NCBI GenBank assembly: GCA_009809945.1
Contig: WTPW01002194.1
Span: forward strand, 42,895-106,894
Reading direction: 5' to 3'
Length of the DNA stretch: 64,000 nt
From: Gigaspora margarita
Lineage: Eukaryota; Glomeromycota; Glomeromycetes; Diversisporales; Gigasporaceae
Shown here piece by piece: positions 10,891 through 20,467 of this stretch (position 1 is its first letter; each line of letters begins with the position of its first letter). The position numbers were made by a program, and so were the translations under genes. Under the pieces are notes generated by a model that was given only the letters and a program-made list of their open reading frames with translations, searched no databases and was not told where the DNA came from.

Positions 10891-11776
10891 TGTGGGTGTG
10901 GCAATTTAGGGAAGTTGGTAAGTTGTTACCCCCAAGTGGCAAATCTAGGGTTCAAATCCCATTGGTGATGCTTTGAAAAATGATCTGTGTTCTGGTAACT
11001 GTTTCTAGTTGATCGGTTGGGTACACTACCTGTAGTCCTTGGTACACCATCTCAAATGGGAGCCTTTAGGTGCACAAAAATTCAAGGAACTGGAGAAATA
11101 GAAACTTATTTGACAAGTCCCAAGTAAGGAGGTAGCAAAGATCTTCAACAGTGCTACCAAAGCTAGAATATCAGAAGCTGGAGCCAGTGAATCAGACAAT
11201 AAGACTTTCAAGAAGAGGGTCCACTAGCCTGGCTGCTGGAGTCGCACTGGAGAAAAAGGACCTATGTTCTGGTAGTAGGTACCAAGAGATGAAAGCCATA
11301 TTGACCCTTCTAACTGGTTTGGAAGTTTGTGAATCTGGTGTAGAATGGTAAGGTGGGTGCTGGGATCAGAGTGAACCTTGCAAGGATGAAAGTAGATAAT
11401 GGTAGTAGTTTAGGCTAATCCCTGGACTGCAAGTGGTCTGCCTCGGTAGATGTGTAAGTTACTGAAGCAAAGATAATACCTGTGTGAAACAGGAACTGCT
11501 CTACCAAGTATTCCATGAGGATAAACTAGTTCTAAGGGAATTCCGTAAGTATCCGGGACTAACCTTGACTGACTAATGTAACGGAGAGGGTTTAAATAGA
11601 ACTAGTGTAGAACCTTTGGGCAGACTACTTAAATTAGACAACCAAAAGTTGTATGTGTGACTAGTTGTATTCTCATCAATATAACAAATGTCAGGTGCCC
11701 AAAAAGGCTCTCTTGATCCGTTTGCTTGAATAAAAACCTTTCCTAGAGTAGAAACTTTAACATAAAAAAAAAAAAC
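10891..11776 (+). mobile_element. SINE3, long SINE with a different tRNA-like head
   Basis: Flanked by a 14-bp duplication CAAATTTATA(A/G)ATA (10877-10890 and 11777-11790) and ending in a 12-A run. The head contains TGGCAATTTAGGGAAGTTGG and a consensus-quality B box, GGTTCAAATCC (about 10951-10961). It is 886 bp, with no similarity that I can see to the other SINE bodies. No long ORF is present. The tail before poly(A) differs from the hairpin tails of the main family. The internal Pol III promoter and target duplication support a SINE. It is the only copy in the window. Confidence 0.75.
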
Positions 11777-11818
11777 CAAATTTATAGATACATTAAAGGT
11801 AGAGGATACTATTTTAAA

Positions 11819-12407
11819 TTTTTTTTATTTCTTTGGGTGTACACCCAAAGCTGCAGTTGGTGGTCTTTTTATTAAGGTCATTGATCATAGAAACCCAACA
11901 AGGTCCTATATTTGTACATTTATAATGATCTACATATGTACATCTATTACTATTTTCAATTTTTTCTACTATGGCTAACTGGTACCAAGCCATCCTATTT
12001 CTATTTTTATTCTAGCTGAACTTAATTGGCTAACCCATTTTACAACTGGGGGATTTAACCAGAACTGTTCAAATATTTTTGAGCACAAATGAGTTCATCT
12101 GGGACATATCTCTCGTTCCAATTTTTCTAGAAGTTTTTCACCTCTAAGGTAAGAACATATCAAATAATGACCTATTAGAGCAGATTACTTAACATATATC
12201 TGAATTGTTTGGAGAGCCTTGACCTAAGCCAGGCCCGAAATGTGGCTAAGCTGTTCAAACATGGTCCTAGCATCCTAATTCAGGCTATCCTTCACATGAT
12301 TGTGTGTAGTTAATTTTTACCATTTGTAGGACATGAACTGGCGACCTTGTGTTTGAAACAGTTAATGTTCTGGGAGCACAACCACTATGCTATTGACCCA
12401 CAGAATG
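11819..12407 (-). mobile_element. SINE-c, with perfect palindromic tail
   Basis: Minus-strand main-family SINE with target duplication TACTATTTTAAA (11807-11818 and 12408-12419). The tRNA-like head reads from 12407 on the minus strand, with A box TAGCATAGTGG. The 3' tail contains the perfect 20-bp palindrome CTTTGGGTGTACACCCAAAG at 11831-11850, followed by AAATAAAAAAAA. The body is shared with SINE-a, -e, -h, -k and -l, but the tail is not. Confidence 0.88.
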
Positions 12408-12464
12408 TACTATTTTAAAATTATATATAATCTTGATAATAAATTTTTTTTTATATTTAATTTT

Positions 12465-13133
12465 TTTTTATTTTAACCCTAGAGCGTAGCTAGAGGCGCA
12501 GCTAGCGCCTCATTTATTAAGGTCCTTTTATAGGAACCCAACAAACCCAGGCTCCTGTATTATTACATCATTATTTTTTCTACGACTAAGCTACACCTCC
12601 CTTCCATCGGTCATTTCCCCAACTTCAGTCCAGCCGGTCCGCCACAGCAGGCTTTTTAAGAGGTCTTTGCCCCCCTGCACGCTTTTCTAGGACATCCCTT
12701 TGTCATCAACCTTGAGTACTTTGTCCGATTTTAGTTTGGTGGCACCTAGTCGGGAGCTTCAATTTTTGTATCCCTCACGGGACATTTCCTAATTTTGGTT
12801 ATCAACACCGTGTTTGTACCTTGCAACCAGAATTTCACCGGAAGTATTCTTTTTGTTCAACCGGATTTCCACCGGAAGTATTCTTTTTTGTTCCACCGGA
12901 ATTTCACTGGAAGTATTCTTTTTATTTCCTTTTTTGCTCGGATCTTTACTAGGGGTCCGCTTTTCATATGCCGTACCTTCATAGAGCGTCCAAATGTGGT
13001 TATAAACCCGCACGCAGTCCTAGCACCCTGGTTCAGCCTGTCTGTCTCGTGACTCCGTGTAGAATTAATGTTCCTGCGACCTTACGTTTGGGGACCTGGG
13101 AGCGTAACCACTACGCTATCGACCTGCAGGCTC
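12465..13133 (-). mobile_element. SINE-d (subfamily 2 head, divergent body)
   Basis: Minus-strand SINE with a 15-bp duplication TTTATA(T/G)TTAATTTT (12450-12464 and 13134-13148). The head end matches subfamily 2 (GGGACCTGGGAGCGTAACC), though the B-box side is shortened. The middle holds three tandem units of about 33 bp containing ACCGGAAGTATTC (about 12820-12930) that are not seen in other copies. The tail (GAGGCGCTAGCTGCGCCTC ... CTCTAGGG) can form a hairpin. Confidence 0.82.
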
Positions 13134-13652
13134 TTTATAGTTAATTTTATAAAAAATTATATTAAGTAAATAGCAGGGGGGTTTTTTTTAAAAAAAAACC
13201 AGAACAGGTCAATGCCTTCTTGGGCGCAGAGTGGTGCTCTTTTTATTGTAAATTTATGTGTATTACATTATATTTCGTATGAACTTAGAATGACTATATT
13301 AAATAGATGTGTTAACAGTCCTGCGGGTTGATAGCGTAGTGGTTGCGCTCCCAGGGCATTAACCGTTTCCATACATAAGGTTGCCAGTTCAAGTCCTACG
13401 AACGGTAAAATTTAACTACACACGATCATGTGAAGGACGGCTTGAATTAGAATGCTAGAACCGTGTTTGGATGGCTCAGCCACATGTCGGGTTCGGCTGT
13501 GCTAGAGGTCTCAGACCAATTTGGACAGATGTTGTGTAACTTGCTCTAACAGGGTTGATATCTTTGATCGTTTCTCTGCTGGCCTCAGGGGTGAAAAACT
13601 TTTAGAATAATTGGAATGAGGCTGAAGTTTGGTCGAACTCGCCCGTTACTGG

Positions 13653-15054
13653 TAGTGTTCCGCACGGATCAGATCGGACAGATATTTTAAAAGATCCGGA
13701 TCCGATCTGAAAACTGGATCGGATCCATGTTCAGATCCGAATTTGAAGCCAAAGATCCGGATCCGGATCCGATATAGTTACACAACTAACACGATATAAT
13801 TGGTTAATTGATTATAATTTGATGATCAGTTTATTTATTTTTTTTTATAAGTAAATTTTTTGCTAATAATATCTTCGTCGCTGTTGAAGCCGTCGTTGGA
13901 GCCGTCGTTGGAGTCTTCGCTAAAGTTGTCGCCGGAGTCATCATTGGTATTGGTGGGATTATATTTTTTATGTTCTTGTTAATTTTGCTGCCTCATTGTT
14001 GCCATTGTTGGTGCTTTTACGTAACAATGACCTATTTTTTTTTCTCATTAATAAAGTCGTCACTGGGAGTCGTCATATATGCATCGTTATTTTTTGGTGT
14101 TGGTGTGATTTCAGCATATATTCAGTATCATTATTTTTTGGAGTTTCACACTATAACTAACCTTTTTACTTGTTAATAGTGTAATATCGTCATCACTAAA
14201 GTCGTCGTATATGGTGTCGTTGTTGTTTGGAATTAGCGTTGGGACTTTGTTGATTTCGTTGTTGTTGGAGTTTTCGCTATTATGATTGGTGTAGTCTGCC
14301 GCTTTTGGGTGTTGATGTAGCATTTAGTATTAGTTAGTTATTGGTGTAGTCTGTCGCTTTTGGGTCGTTGATGTAGCATTTATTGTTAGTTAGCGGTTAG
14401 GGTCGTTGATGTAGCATTTAGTGTTAGTTAGGGTTAGGGTTAGTTAGCGATTAGGGTTAGGATTAGTGTTAGTTAGTGGTTAGAATTAGGGATAGTTTAT
14501 AATTAGATTTAGGGTATCATTAGAGTTAGGGGTTAATTAGTAGGTAAACATGTATATGTGCCGTACTTTTTTAAAAATAAAGATAACACTGGCAAATAAT
14601 TGAAAATTTAAAAGACTTATCAGTTCGAGTATTTTTATATGGGTGTATTAAAAATTTCGTGACTTTAGTAATAATGACCCGGATAATTATAAAAAAGGTG
14701 GCANNNNNNNNNNNNNNNNNNNNNNNNNNNNNNNNNNNNNNNNNNNNNNNNNNNNNNNNNNNNNNTTTAATAATGCCACCTTTTTTATAATTATCTGGAG
14801 TCCTAAGATTTGTGTTGACATTATAATCGATATGCATCAACGTCCATATAAATTAAAGTCAGCAAAGCAAGTTCGCATATCAAATTCATAAGATTTATCA
14901 ACCAATCAGCGTGAACGGATCCAAACGGATCCAAATGGATCCTTGGATCGGATCCTCTGGATCCGGCGGATCTTATAAATCATGGATTCGATCCGATCCG
15001 AAGCACCGGATCCGAATCGGATCTGGATCTCGGATCAGATCTTGTGGAACACTA
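13653..15054. mobile_element. MITE-3, hAT-like, GGATCC-array ends (contains a gap)
   Basis: Ends are TAGTGTTCC and GGAACACTA. The 8-bp target duplication GTTACT(G/A)G lies at 13645-13652 and 15055-15062. Both subterminal regions are arrays of AGATCCGGATCCG-type motifs (13670-13770 and 14918-15045). The interior has GTCGTTGGAG triplet-like repeats, a roughly 60-bp unit repeated two to three times (about 14286-14420), degenerate TTAGGG repeats (14390-14530) and a 62-base gap flanked by an inverted repeat. No transposase is visible. Confidence 0.83.
14704..14765. other. Assembly gap (62 N) inside an inverted repeat
   Basis: ATAATTATAAAAAAGGTGGC immediately left of the gap is exactly reverse-complemented on the right, beginning nine bases after the gap. 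The unknown sequence is therefore the centre of a hairpin or of a nested small inverted-repeat element. Confidence 0.9.
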
Positions 15055-15400
15055 GTTACTAGTGTTGGTGCTCTTTATGAATTCCTTGGATAGTTCCGGT
15101 AAAATCCCCCAGTTGGAAATGGGTCAGCCGATTGAGTTCGGTTGGAAATTAAAAAATAGGTTGGCTTAATACCGGTTAGCCATGGTAGAAATTAAAACAA
15201 GTAATGGCTTAGTACCAGTTAGCCATGGTAGAAAAATTAGAATAGATGCATATATGTAGACTATTACAAAATGTAGGGGTCCGGGTTGTCGGGCTCCCAT
15301 GACCAAATAAAAAAGACCTTAATAAAAAGTTGTGCCAACTGCGCCCGCCCAGCCGATAGTGCGCTGGGTGGTTAAAATAAAAAAAAATACATGTGTTAAC

Positions 15401-16175
15401 TTCTATTATTTAATGCATCTAAACCTATTTGTCTTACCCACCAACCCTGCTTTGTAAGTCTTTAACTTCTCTATTTAACTGTGTTTTTATTCTGAGTATT
15501 GCTACCTCATATGACAATGGCTCTTTACCCCAAAGTTCATATATAACTGTTGTGTTTAGCCAGATAATGGCTTCTTCATCACTTCTTTCCATTTTGTGCG
15601 CAGGTAAGAAAATTTCTTCTATTTTTGAGGGCAGCACACCCTATCTATTCATAGATGATCATAGGCTACCAACTATAGCTCCTTTCTAACTGCGCATTCT
15701 ATCACAAAATGCTCTATGCTCTGTCTTTTTTCTGTGCACCATGGGCAGTCTTCACTCTCATTCTTGCCTATATGTCTAAGTCTATATCCGAGTGGGAGAG
15801 CTTTGTAATATAGTCTCCAAATTATGTCTTTTCTGTTGTTGAGTATTTTCTTTTGGTGCAGCCAGAGCAAATTCCTATGGGTTGGTTCCTCTTCTTTTCT
15901 GTGCATCACCTTTGTTTCTCTTAGTATTTTTACTACTCTTTTAACCATGATTTGTGAGCCCATCCACTGTCCCACCTGTACTTCTGAATCCTCCCATAGC
16001 CAAGTCAAATTTGCAAGGATTCTGCCAGCTATCCTTCTTCAAGCTTTTAAATAAGGCTTCCACTTGTCTGGCCATGTTTTTAATTTTATGGGATTTTCAT
16101 TTAATGCCGAGATCACATCTATATCTCTTTTGGCTTTTAATGTTTTAGATATGATGCCCTTTGAAATGACGCCCA
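15401..16175 (-). pseudogene. LINE-C ORF2, C-terminal fragment
   Basis: The minus-strand translation gives WEDSEVQVGQW, then a block with RLYYKALPLGYRLRHIG, then the Cys/His knuckle CPWCTEKRQSIEHFVIEC. The ORF2 end LNREVKDLQSRVGG lies near 15440. This is the region downstream of the reverse transcriptase, whose knuckle is needed for retrotransposition in related LINEs. The stretch between 15673 and 16008 is open, but there is a frameshift near 15640-15680 and stops upstream. Reverse transcriptase and endonuclease are absent. Confidence 0.8.
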
Positions 16176-17760
16176 AGATCTGCACACACTCTCTCTAGAA
16201 CACGACTGATGGAGTAGAGTAAATTCATAAAAAACAAAATAACTCCACAAAGCGCAAGAGAAGAGAACACAAATAACCAAGGCAGAGGGACCTGGCCCCA
16301 GTTGAACAGAAAAAGAAAGTCAGAAGTGCTCGAAACTACAAATAACCCACAAAATATGGAACAGAAAAAAGCAAGCTGACAGTTTCTATAGACAACGACA
16401 GCAAAGAAAATAGACTGTGTTTACAAGACAACAATATGGAAAAAATACAAAACAATATAGCACAACAAAACTACACATTTAATGAAACAGAATCAACCAC
16501 TATCCAAATACTCAACCGGGACGGACCACTTGGAAATATCACTAACTCAATAAATATAGACGAAACTATCACTACCGAACCTAAAATATAAACAAACTAG
16601 ATGATGAGGATTTTATTAACAACGACAACATAGACACACTATTTGGCTTAGACAAGACTATCGTCAACAAGAAGAAAACGAAATTGATCCTGCTAACACC
16701 AGTAGCTGACCGGGTGGAGTTAAAAGACCAAGAACATTTTACGAAAGTAAAATAACAGGACACTATTAAGATACTAGATTATGAAGTTCAGACGAATGGC
16801 CTCCCCAAAAGGGACATGTGGACAAAAATAATTAAACAAATGGGAAAAAACTTGGAACGGTTGTCAGGAAGAAACCTAACAATACTTGGTAAAATACTAC
16901 TAGCAAATACCCTTGTTCTCTCTAAAGTTTGGTATGGGGCCTATTTAGCTCCTCCTACAGGAAAACAAATAGCAGAGATTAACAAACTTTTGGCTAAATA
17001 GATTAAGGGTAAAACCAAAATGCTTCCCAGATGGTCTACACTCCAAAAGGGCCCGAAAATTATGGTCTAAAAGCCCCAATAATCGGAAATATGTTAAAAG
17101 CAAGATTATGCATGGTTTGGATGAAACTAATTACAAGTAATTCGTTCTGGACAATAGTTGAAAGGAAAAGGATCCCTGTCTGTCTTCGGGAAAGGCAGGA
17201 TGTTAATATAATACAGGCCTTAAATGCTAAGATTAGTACAAAGGCATGGCCAAGAGAATGGAAGCCATATCTGTCGGCCTGGACAAAGATAGGAGGAAAA
17301 ATAAAATCCCAATCCATATGGCCATGGAAATTGGAGGACATAGAGGCACAAGGAATCAAAGGCTCCAAATTAATGGTTAAAGAAATAGTCACCCTCCTAA
17401 GGAAAGAAACGTTTAAAATGGAAGTCCCGATGGAAGAAGAAAGCCAAAGGTCTCACAACTGGCTGGACATGAAAAAAATTGAAAACAAAAAGAAAATCAT
17501 GTTTTGGCGCCTTTTTCACAGAGCTCTACCCCTAGGTATAGATTGAAGCACATCAGACAAGAAATCTCAGGAGACTGTCTCTGGTGCCCTGGAGAACAAC
17601 AAACAAGAGAGCACTTTGCTGCTAAATGTGAAATAAGTAAAGAAATTTGGGAGAGGGGACTTCGGCAGCTATGTACAGAAGAGACAAAGTACCCTCTGAC
17701 CACACCCTTGAGGAGATATATCAAAAACCATTAACTAGTAAAGTGAATAAATAGTACGTG

Positions 17761-18477
17761 GTCCTGCGGGTCGATAGCGTAGTGGTTGCGCTCCCAGGAC
17801 ATTGCCGCTTCTTAATATAAGGTTGCCAGTTCAAGTCCTTTGAACGACAAAAATTAACTACACACGATCATGTGATGGATGACTTGAATTAGGATGCTAG
17901 GACCGTGTTTGGACGGCTCAGCCACTTCTCGGGTTTGGCTTGATGAAGGCTCTCCGGACATCTTGGATAGATGTTGTGTAACTTGCTCTAACGGGGTTTA
18001 TATACCGATTCGGCCTCAGGGGTGAAAGACTTCTAGAAAATTTGGAACAAGGGTTGGAGTACAGTCGAACTTGCCCGTTATCTGTGTTGCGCCTCTTAGA
18101 ATTACTTGGACAGTCCCGGTTAAATCCCCGGTTGTAAATGGGTCAGCTGATTAGGGACATGACATATCCATTTACTATGAGACCAGACCCCCTACCCCCA
18201 CCTAAGACCAATCAAAATGCTCATATTTTGTCATAATTATAGTTAAATAATTCTTGATTTTGATTGGCTAGTATTCTAGATTGTGTAACCTAAGATTTCG
18301 TCTGACCCCCCACCCCCTAAAATATTAGGCAATATATGTCATTGCCCTTAGATTCAGTTGGAATAAAAAAAATATATAAGGATGGCTTAGTACCGGTTAG
18401 CCGTAAAAATTAATAAAAGAAGGCCATACGCCACCTCTGGGTATTTCTCAGAAGGAAAACATAAAAAAAAAAAAATG
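17761..18477 (+). mobile_element. SINE-f, with LINE-D-type hairpin tail
   Basis: The head at 17761 (GTCCTGCGGGTCGATAGCG) has A box TAGCGTAGTGG and B box AGTTCAAGTCC. The duplication AAT(A/G)GTACGTG lies at 17750-17760 and 18478-18488. The 3' tail GCCACCTCTGGGTATTTCTC precedes AGAAGGAAAACATAAAA and is nearly identical to the 3' end of the LINE in which it sits. A 194-bp Harbinger-like MITE interrupts the body at 18154-18347. Confidence 0.9.
18154..18347. mobile_element. MITE-4, PIF/Harbinger-like (TTA duplication)
   Basis: Ends are GGGACATGACATAT and the reverse complement GGGCAATGACATAT. TTA is duplicated at 18151-18153 and 18348-18350. Comparison with the uninterrupted SINE-p sequence (GATTAGGTTCAG on its sense strand) confirms the insertion point. 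Inner stretches ACCCCCTACCCCCAC and ACCCCCCACCCCC are related in inverted fashion. Non-coding. GG-C ends with a TTA target fit PIF/Harbinger. Confidence 0.75.
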
Positions 18478-18784
18478 AATGGTACGTGAATATGTGGTTA
18501 AATATAAGTATCATTTATGAACTCTGGTGTAATTACACAGCTGGCAGATGGGGAGAGGAACTGCCAGACAAAAATATAATGATAAGGAAGATAGAAATTC
18601 GGTTTAACAATGACATTAAAATACTGAAATCTAGTCTAGAAAAATGTTCAAAAAAGTTAAATAGTAAATTCAAATATTATGTATAAACAAAGATTGATTT
18701 AATAAAGAGGTCATACGCCACCTCTGGGTATTTCCCAGAAGGAAAACATAAAAAAAAAAAATCAAGTCAAAAAGATCTGCAAAC

Positions 18785-19319
18785 TAGTGATACGAATCAA
18801 AAATCGAATTAATCAATTAGTAGTAAAGTTGACAACTAATCGATTTGAATTTTACAAACCCAACTTAGTCAATTAATCGATTAGTCGACTAATCGATTAG
18901 TCGATTGGCCAACTAATTGATTAATTGACTAGTCGATTGGTCAATTAATCGACTAGGCAATTGGTCATTTAATCAACAAGAATATCAACCCAGCTGTTTC
19001 AGTTGCTACCTTATGTGTATTTTACGATTAGTTGGTTAATCGATTAGTCAACTAATTGATTAATCGATTGGCAAACTAAGGGTGCTGACATTTATTACCT
19101 AATATCCATTTACTATAGGGGCTTACCCCCCCACCCCCAGGTAAGATTTTATTTTAGCCAATCAAATTTAACTAACTAACTAAGGTAAGATTTTGCTTGA
19201 CCCCCCCACCCTCTAAAATATTACCTAATAAATGTCAGAATAAATTCGATTAATCGATTAGTTGGATAAATGATCCATCAACTAATCGATTGAAAAATTT
19301 TCATCGATTTGTATCACTG
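18785..19319. mobile_element. MITE-5, hAT-like, ATCGATTAGTC arrays
   Basis: Termini are TAGTGATACGAATC and the reverse complement CAGTGATACAAATC. The perfect 8-bp duplication CTGCAAAC lies at 18777-18784 and 19320-19327. The body consists largely of repeated (TTAATCGATTAGTCGACTAA)-like units in both orientations. MITE-6 is nested at about 19087-19243. Removing the element restores the LINE-E 5' end as AGATCTGCAAACACTCTCTC. Confidence 0.85.
19087..19243. mobile_element. MITE-6, relative of MITE-4
   Basis: CTGACATTTATTACCTAAT at the left is matched by the reverse complement CTGACATTTATTAGGTAAT at the right. Inner CCCCCCCACCCCC stretches and the word ATCCATTTACTAT are shared with MITE-4. The exact border and target duplication are unclear, because GGG is retained only on the left side. 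Confidence 0.65.
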
Positions 19320-20467
19320 CTGCAAACACTCTCTCCTGAACATGACCAACGAAGTAGAGTAAACTCAAAAAAACAAAATAACTCTGCGAAGCACAAAAGA
19401 AGAGGACACAAAGAATAAAGTAGAGGAGCCTGGCCCCAGTCAAATAGAAAAAGAAAGTTAGAAGCATTCGAAATTATAAATAACCCACAAAATATGGAAC
19501 AAAAGAAAAACAAGCTAACAGTCTTTACAGATAACAAAAACAAGGGAAATAGACCGTGTTTGCAAGACAATAATACAGAAAAGATACAAAACAATACAAC
19601 ACAACAAAATTACATGTCTAATGAAACGGTAACAACTACTACCCAAATACTCAATTGGGACGAACCACTGGAGACATCACGAACCCTAAAAATGAAAACA
19701 AACTAGACAATGAGGATTTTAAACGATGACAATATAGACACAATATTCAACATAGACAAAAATACAAATACAAATATAGAACATAGCGAAGATAAGCAAC
19801 AACAGCGAACTCATACACCAAAAAATGATCAGTTTACAATCCCAAAAATTTTTTTTGGTCATGGGAACCCGACAACCTGGGCCCTCTACATTTTATTATT
19901 ACATATCCTATTTTTAACTATTACTATTTCCACCGTGGCTAACTGGTGCTAAGCCTTCTTGTCATTTTCCTATGTCTATTTTCTACCATGGCTAAATCAG
20001 TACTAAGCCTTGTTCCAACCAGTTTTACCAGCTGACCCTTTTTGCACTACCAGGGGATTTTCTTAACCGGAATCTCACAAATTGTTCGCACCCAACCTGA
20101 GGTACCCAACGGTGCTTCAATTGACTCATTGTTTCTTCTAGAACCTTTTCATCAGAGGTAGAAGCCACAGCACCCCTATTGGAGATAACTCCAATCTATC
20201 GTGGAAGATCGTCCTTCCATTTCCAAGTAAATCTGGTTGACCTTATTTATACTGGAGGATTTTAACTGGAGCTAGTTCTTATTTGTCCAGACCTTCACTA
20301 GGGGTCCTGTTATCATATGTTATATCTTTATAGAGCATCCAAATGTGGTTATAGACCCACATGTGGTCCTGGTACCCTGGCTCAGCCCATCCGTCTCGTG
20401 ACTCTGTGTAGAATTAATGTTCCTAGTGGGGCTTGAACCAGCGACCTTGCATTTGGGAACCTGGGAG

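Larger units (their letters stand above)
8852..13181 (+). mobile_element. LINE-B, 5' part, broken by three SINEs
   Basis: The 5' end (GATCTACATGTACTCTTTCC) resembles the AGATCTACAC-ACTCTCT start of LINE-D, -E, -J and -K, so this copy appears 5'-complete. It holds ORF1 and the beginning of the ORF2 endonuclease. The remainder is split into short pieces by SINEs at 10891-11776, 11819-12407 and 12465-13133. LINE sequence then stops at the 3' end of LINE-C. The reverse-transcriptase part of this copy is not found in the window. Confidence 0.75.
13317..15390 (+). mobile_element. SINE-e, interrupted by a hAT-like element
   Basis: The head begins at 13317 (GTCCTGCGGGTTGATAGCG, A box TAGCGTAGTGG, B box AGTTCAAGTCC). 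Duplication ATGTGTTAAC flanks it at 13307-13316 and 15391-15400. The body breaks at 13652 and resumes at 15055. The 3' tail (GCGCCCGCCCAGCCGATAGTGCGCTGGG) and AAAATAAAAAAAA close the copy. The tail matches the 3' end of LINE-J. It is inserted in the 3' UTR of LINE-C. Confidence 0.9.
13182..16175 (-). mobile_element. LINE-C, 3' half
   Basis: Minus-strand LINE truncated at its 5' side at the LWASFQ codons, where LINE-D begins. The 3' UTR carries AATAAAAAGAG followed by a CCAGGA...TCCTGG hairpin (about 13190-13230), then poly(A), seen as T at 13182-13189. The same tail ends LINE-E and LINE-I. SINE-e is inserted in the 3' UTR. LINE-C may be the downstream part of the same original element as LINE-F (see findings). 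Confidence 0.8.
16375..18686 (+). pseudogene. LINE-D fused ORF1 N-terminus / ORF2 C-terminus
   Basis: ORF1 is recognisable from NNDNIDTLFGLDKT (about 16618-16658; compare DDNIDTIFNIDK in LINE-E). It runs in frame into IVNKKKTKLI, which in other copies directly follows the YADD segment of ORF2. The C-terminal ORF2 part continues to SINE-f (16816-17001, 17031-17546, 17504-17734), with the knuckle CLWCPGEQQTREHFAAKC at about 17577-17632. It resumes after the SINE at 18486-18686. About 3 kb of ordinary LINE sequence is missing at the junction. Other stops exist, so it is non-functional. Confidence 0.78.
16176..18760 (+). mobile_element. LINE-D, 5'-complete but internally deleted LINE
   Basis: It starts AGATCTGCACACACTCTCTC, like LINE-E, -J and -K, continues through the 5' UTR and the first part of ORF1, then jumps at about 16658 directly to ORF2 just downstream of the YADD region. 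The 3' end reads AATAAAGAGG, GCCACCTCTGGGTATTTCCC (a CTGGG/CCCAG hairpin) and poly(A) at 18751-18760. SINE-f lies in its ORF2 tail. The same 3' hairpin ends SINE-f and SINE-p. Confidence 0.82.

Noticed and set aside
14111..14323. Asn/Asp-rich open frame on the minus strand
   Set aside because: Low-complexity product of triplet-like repeats inside MITE-3, with no start context or homology cue.
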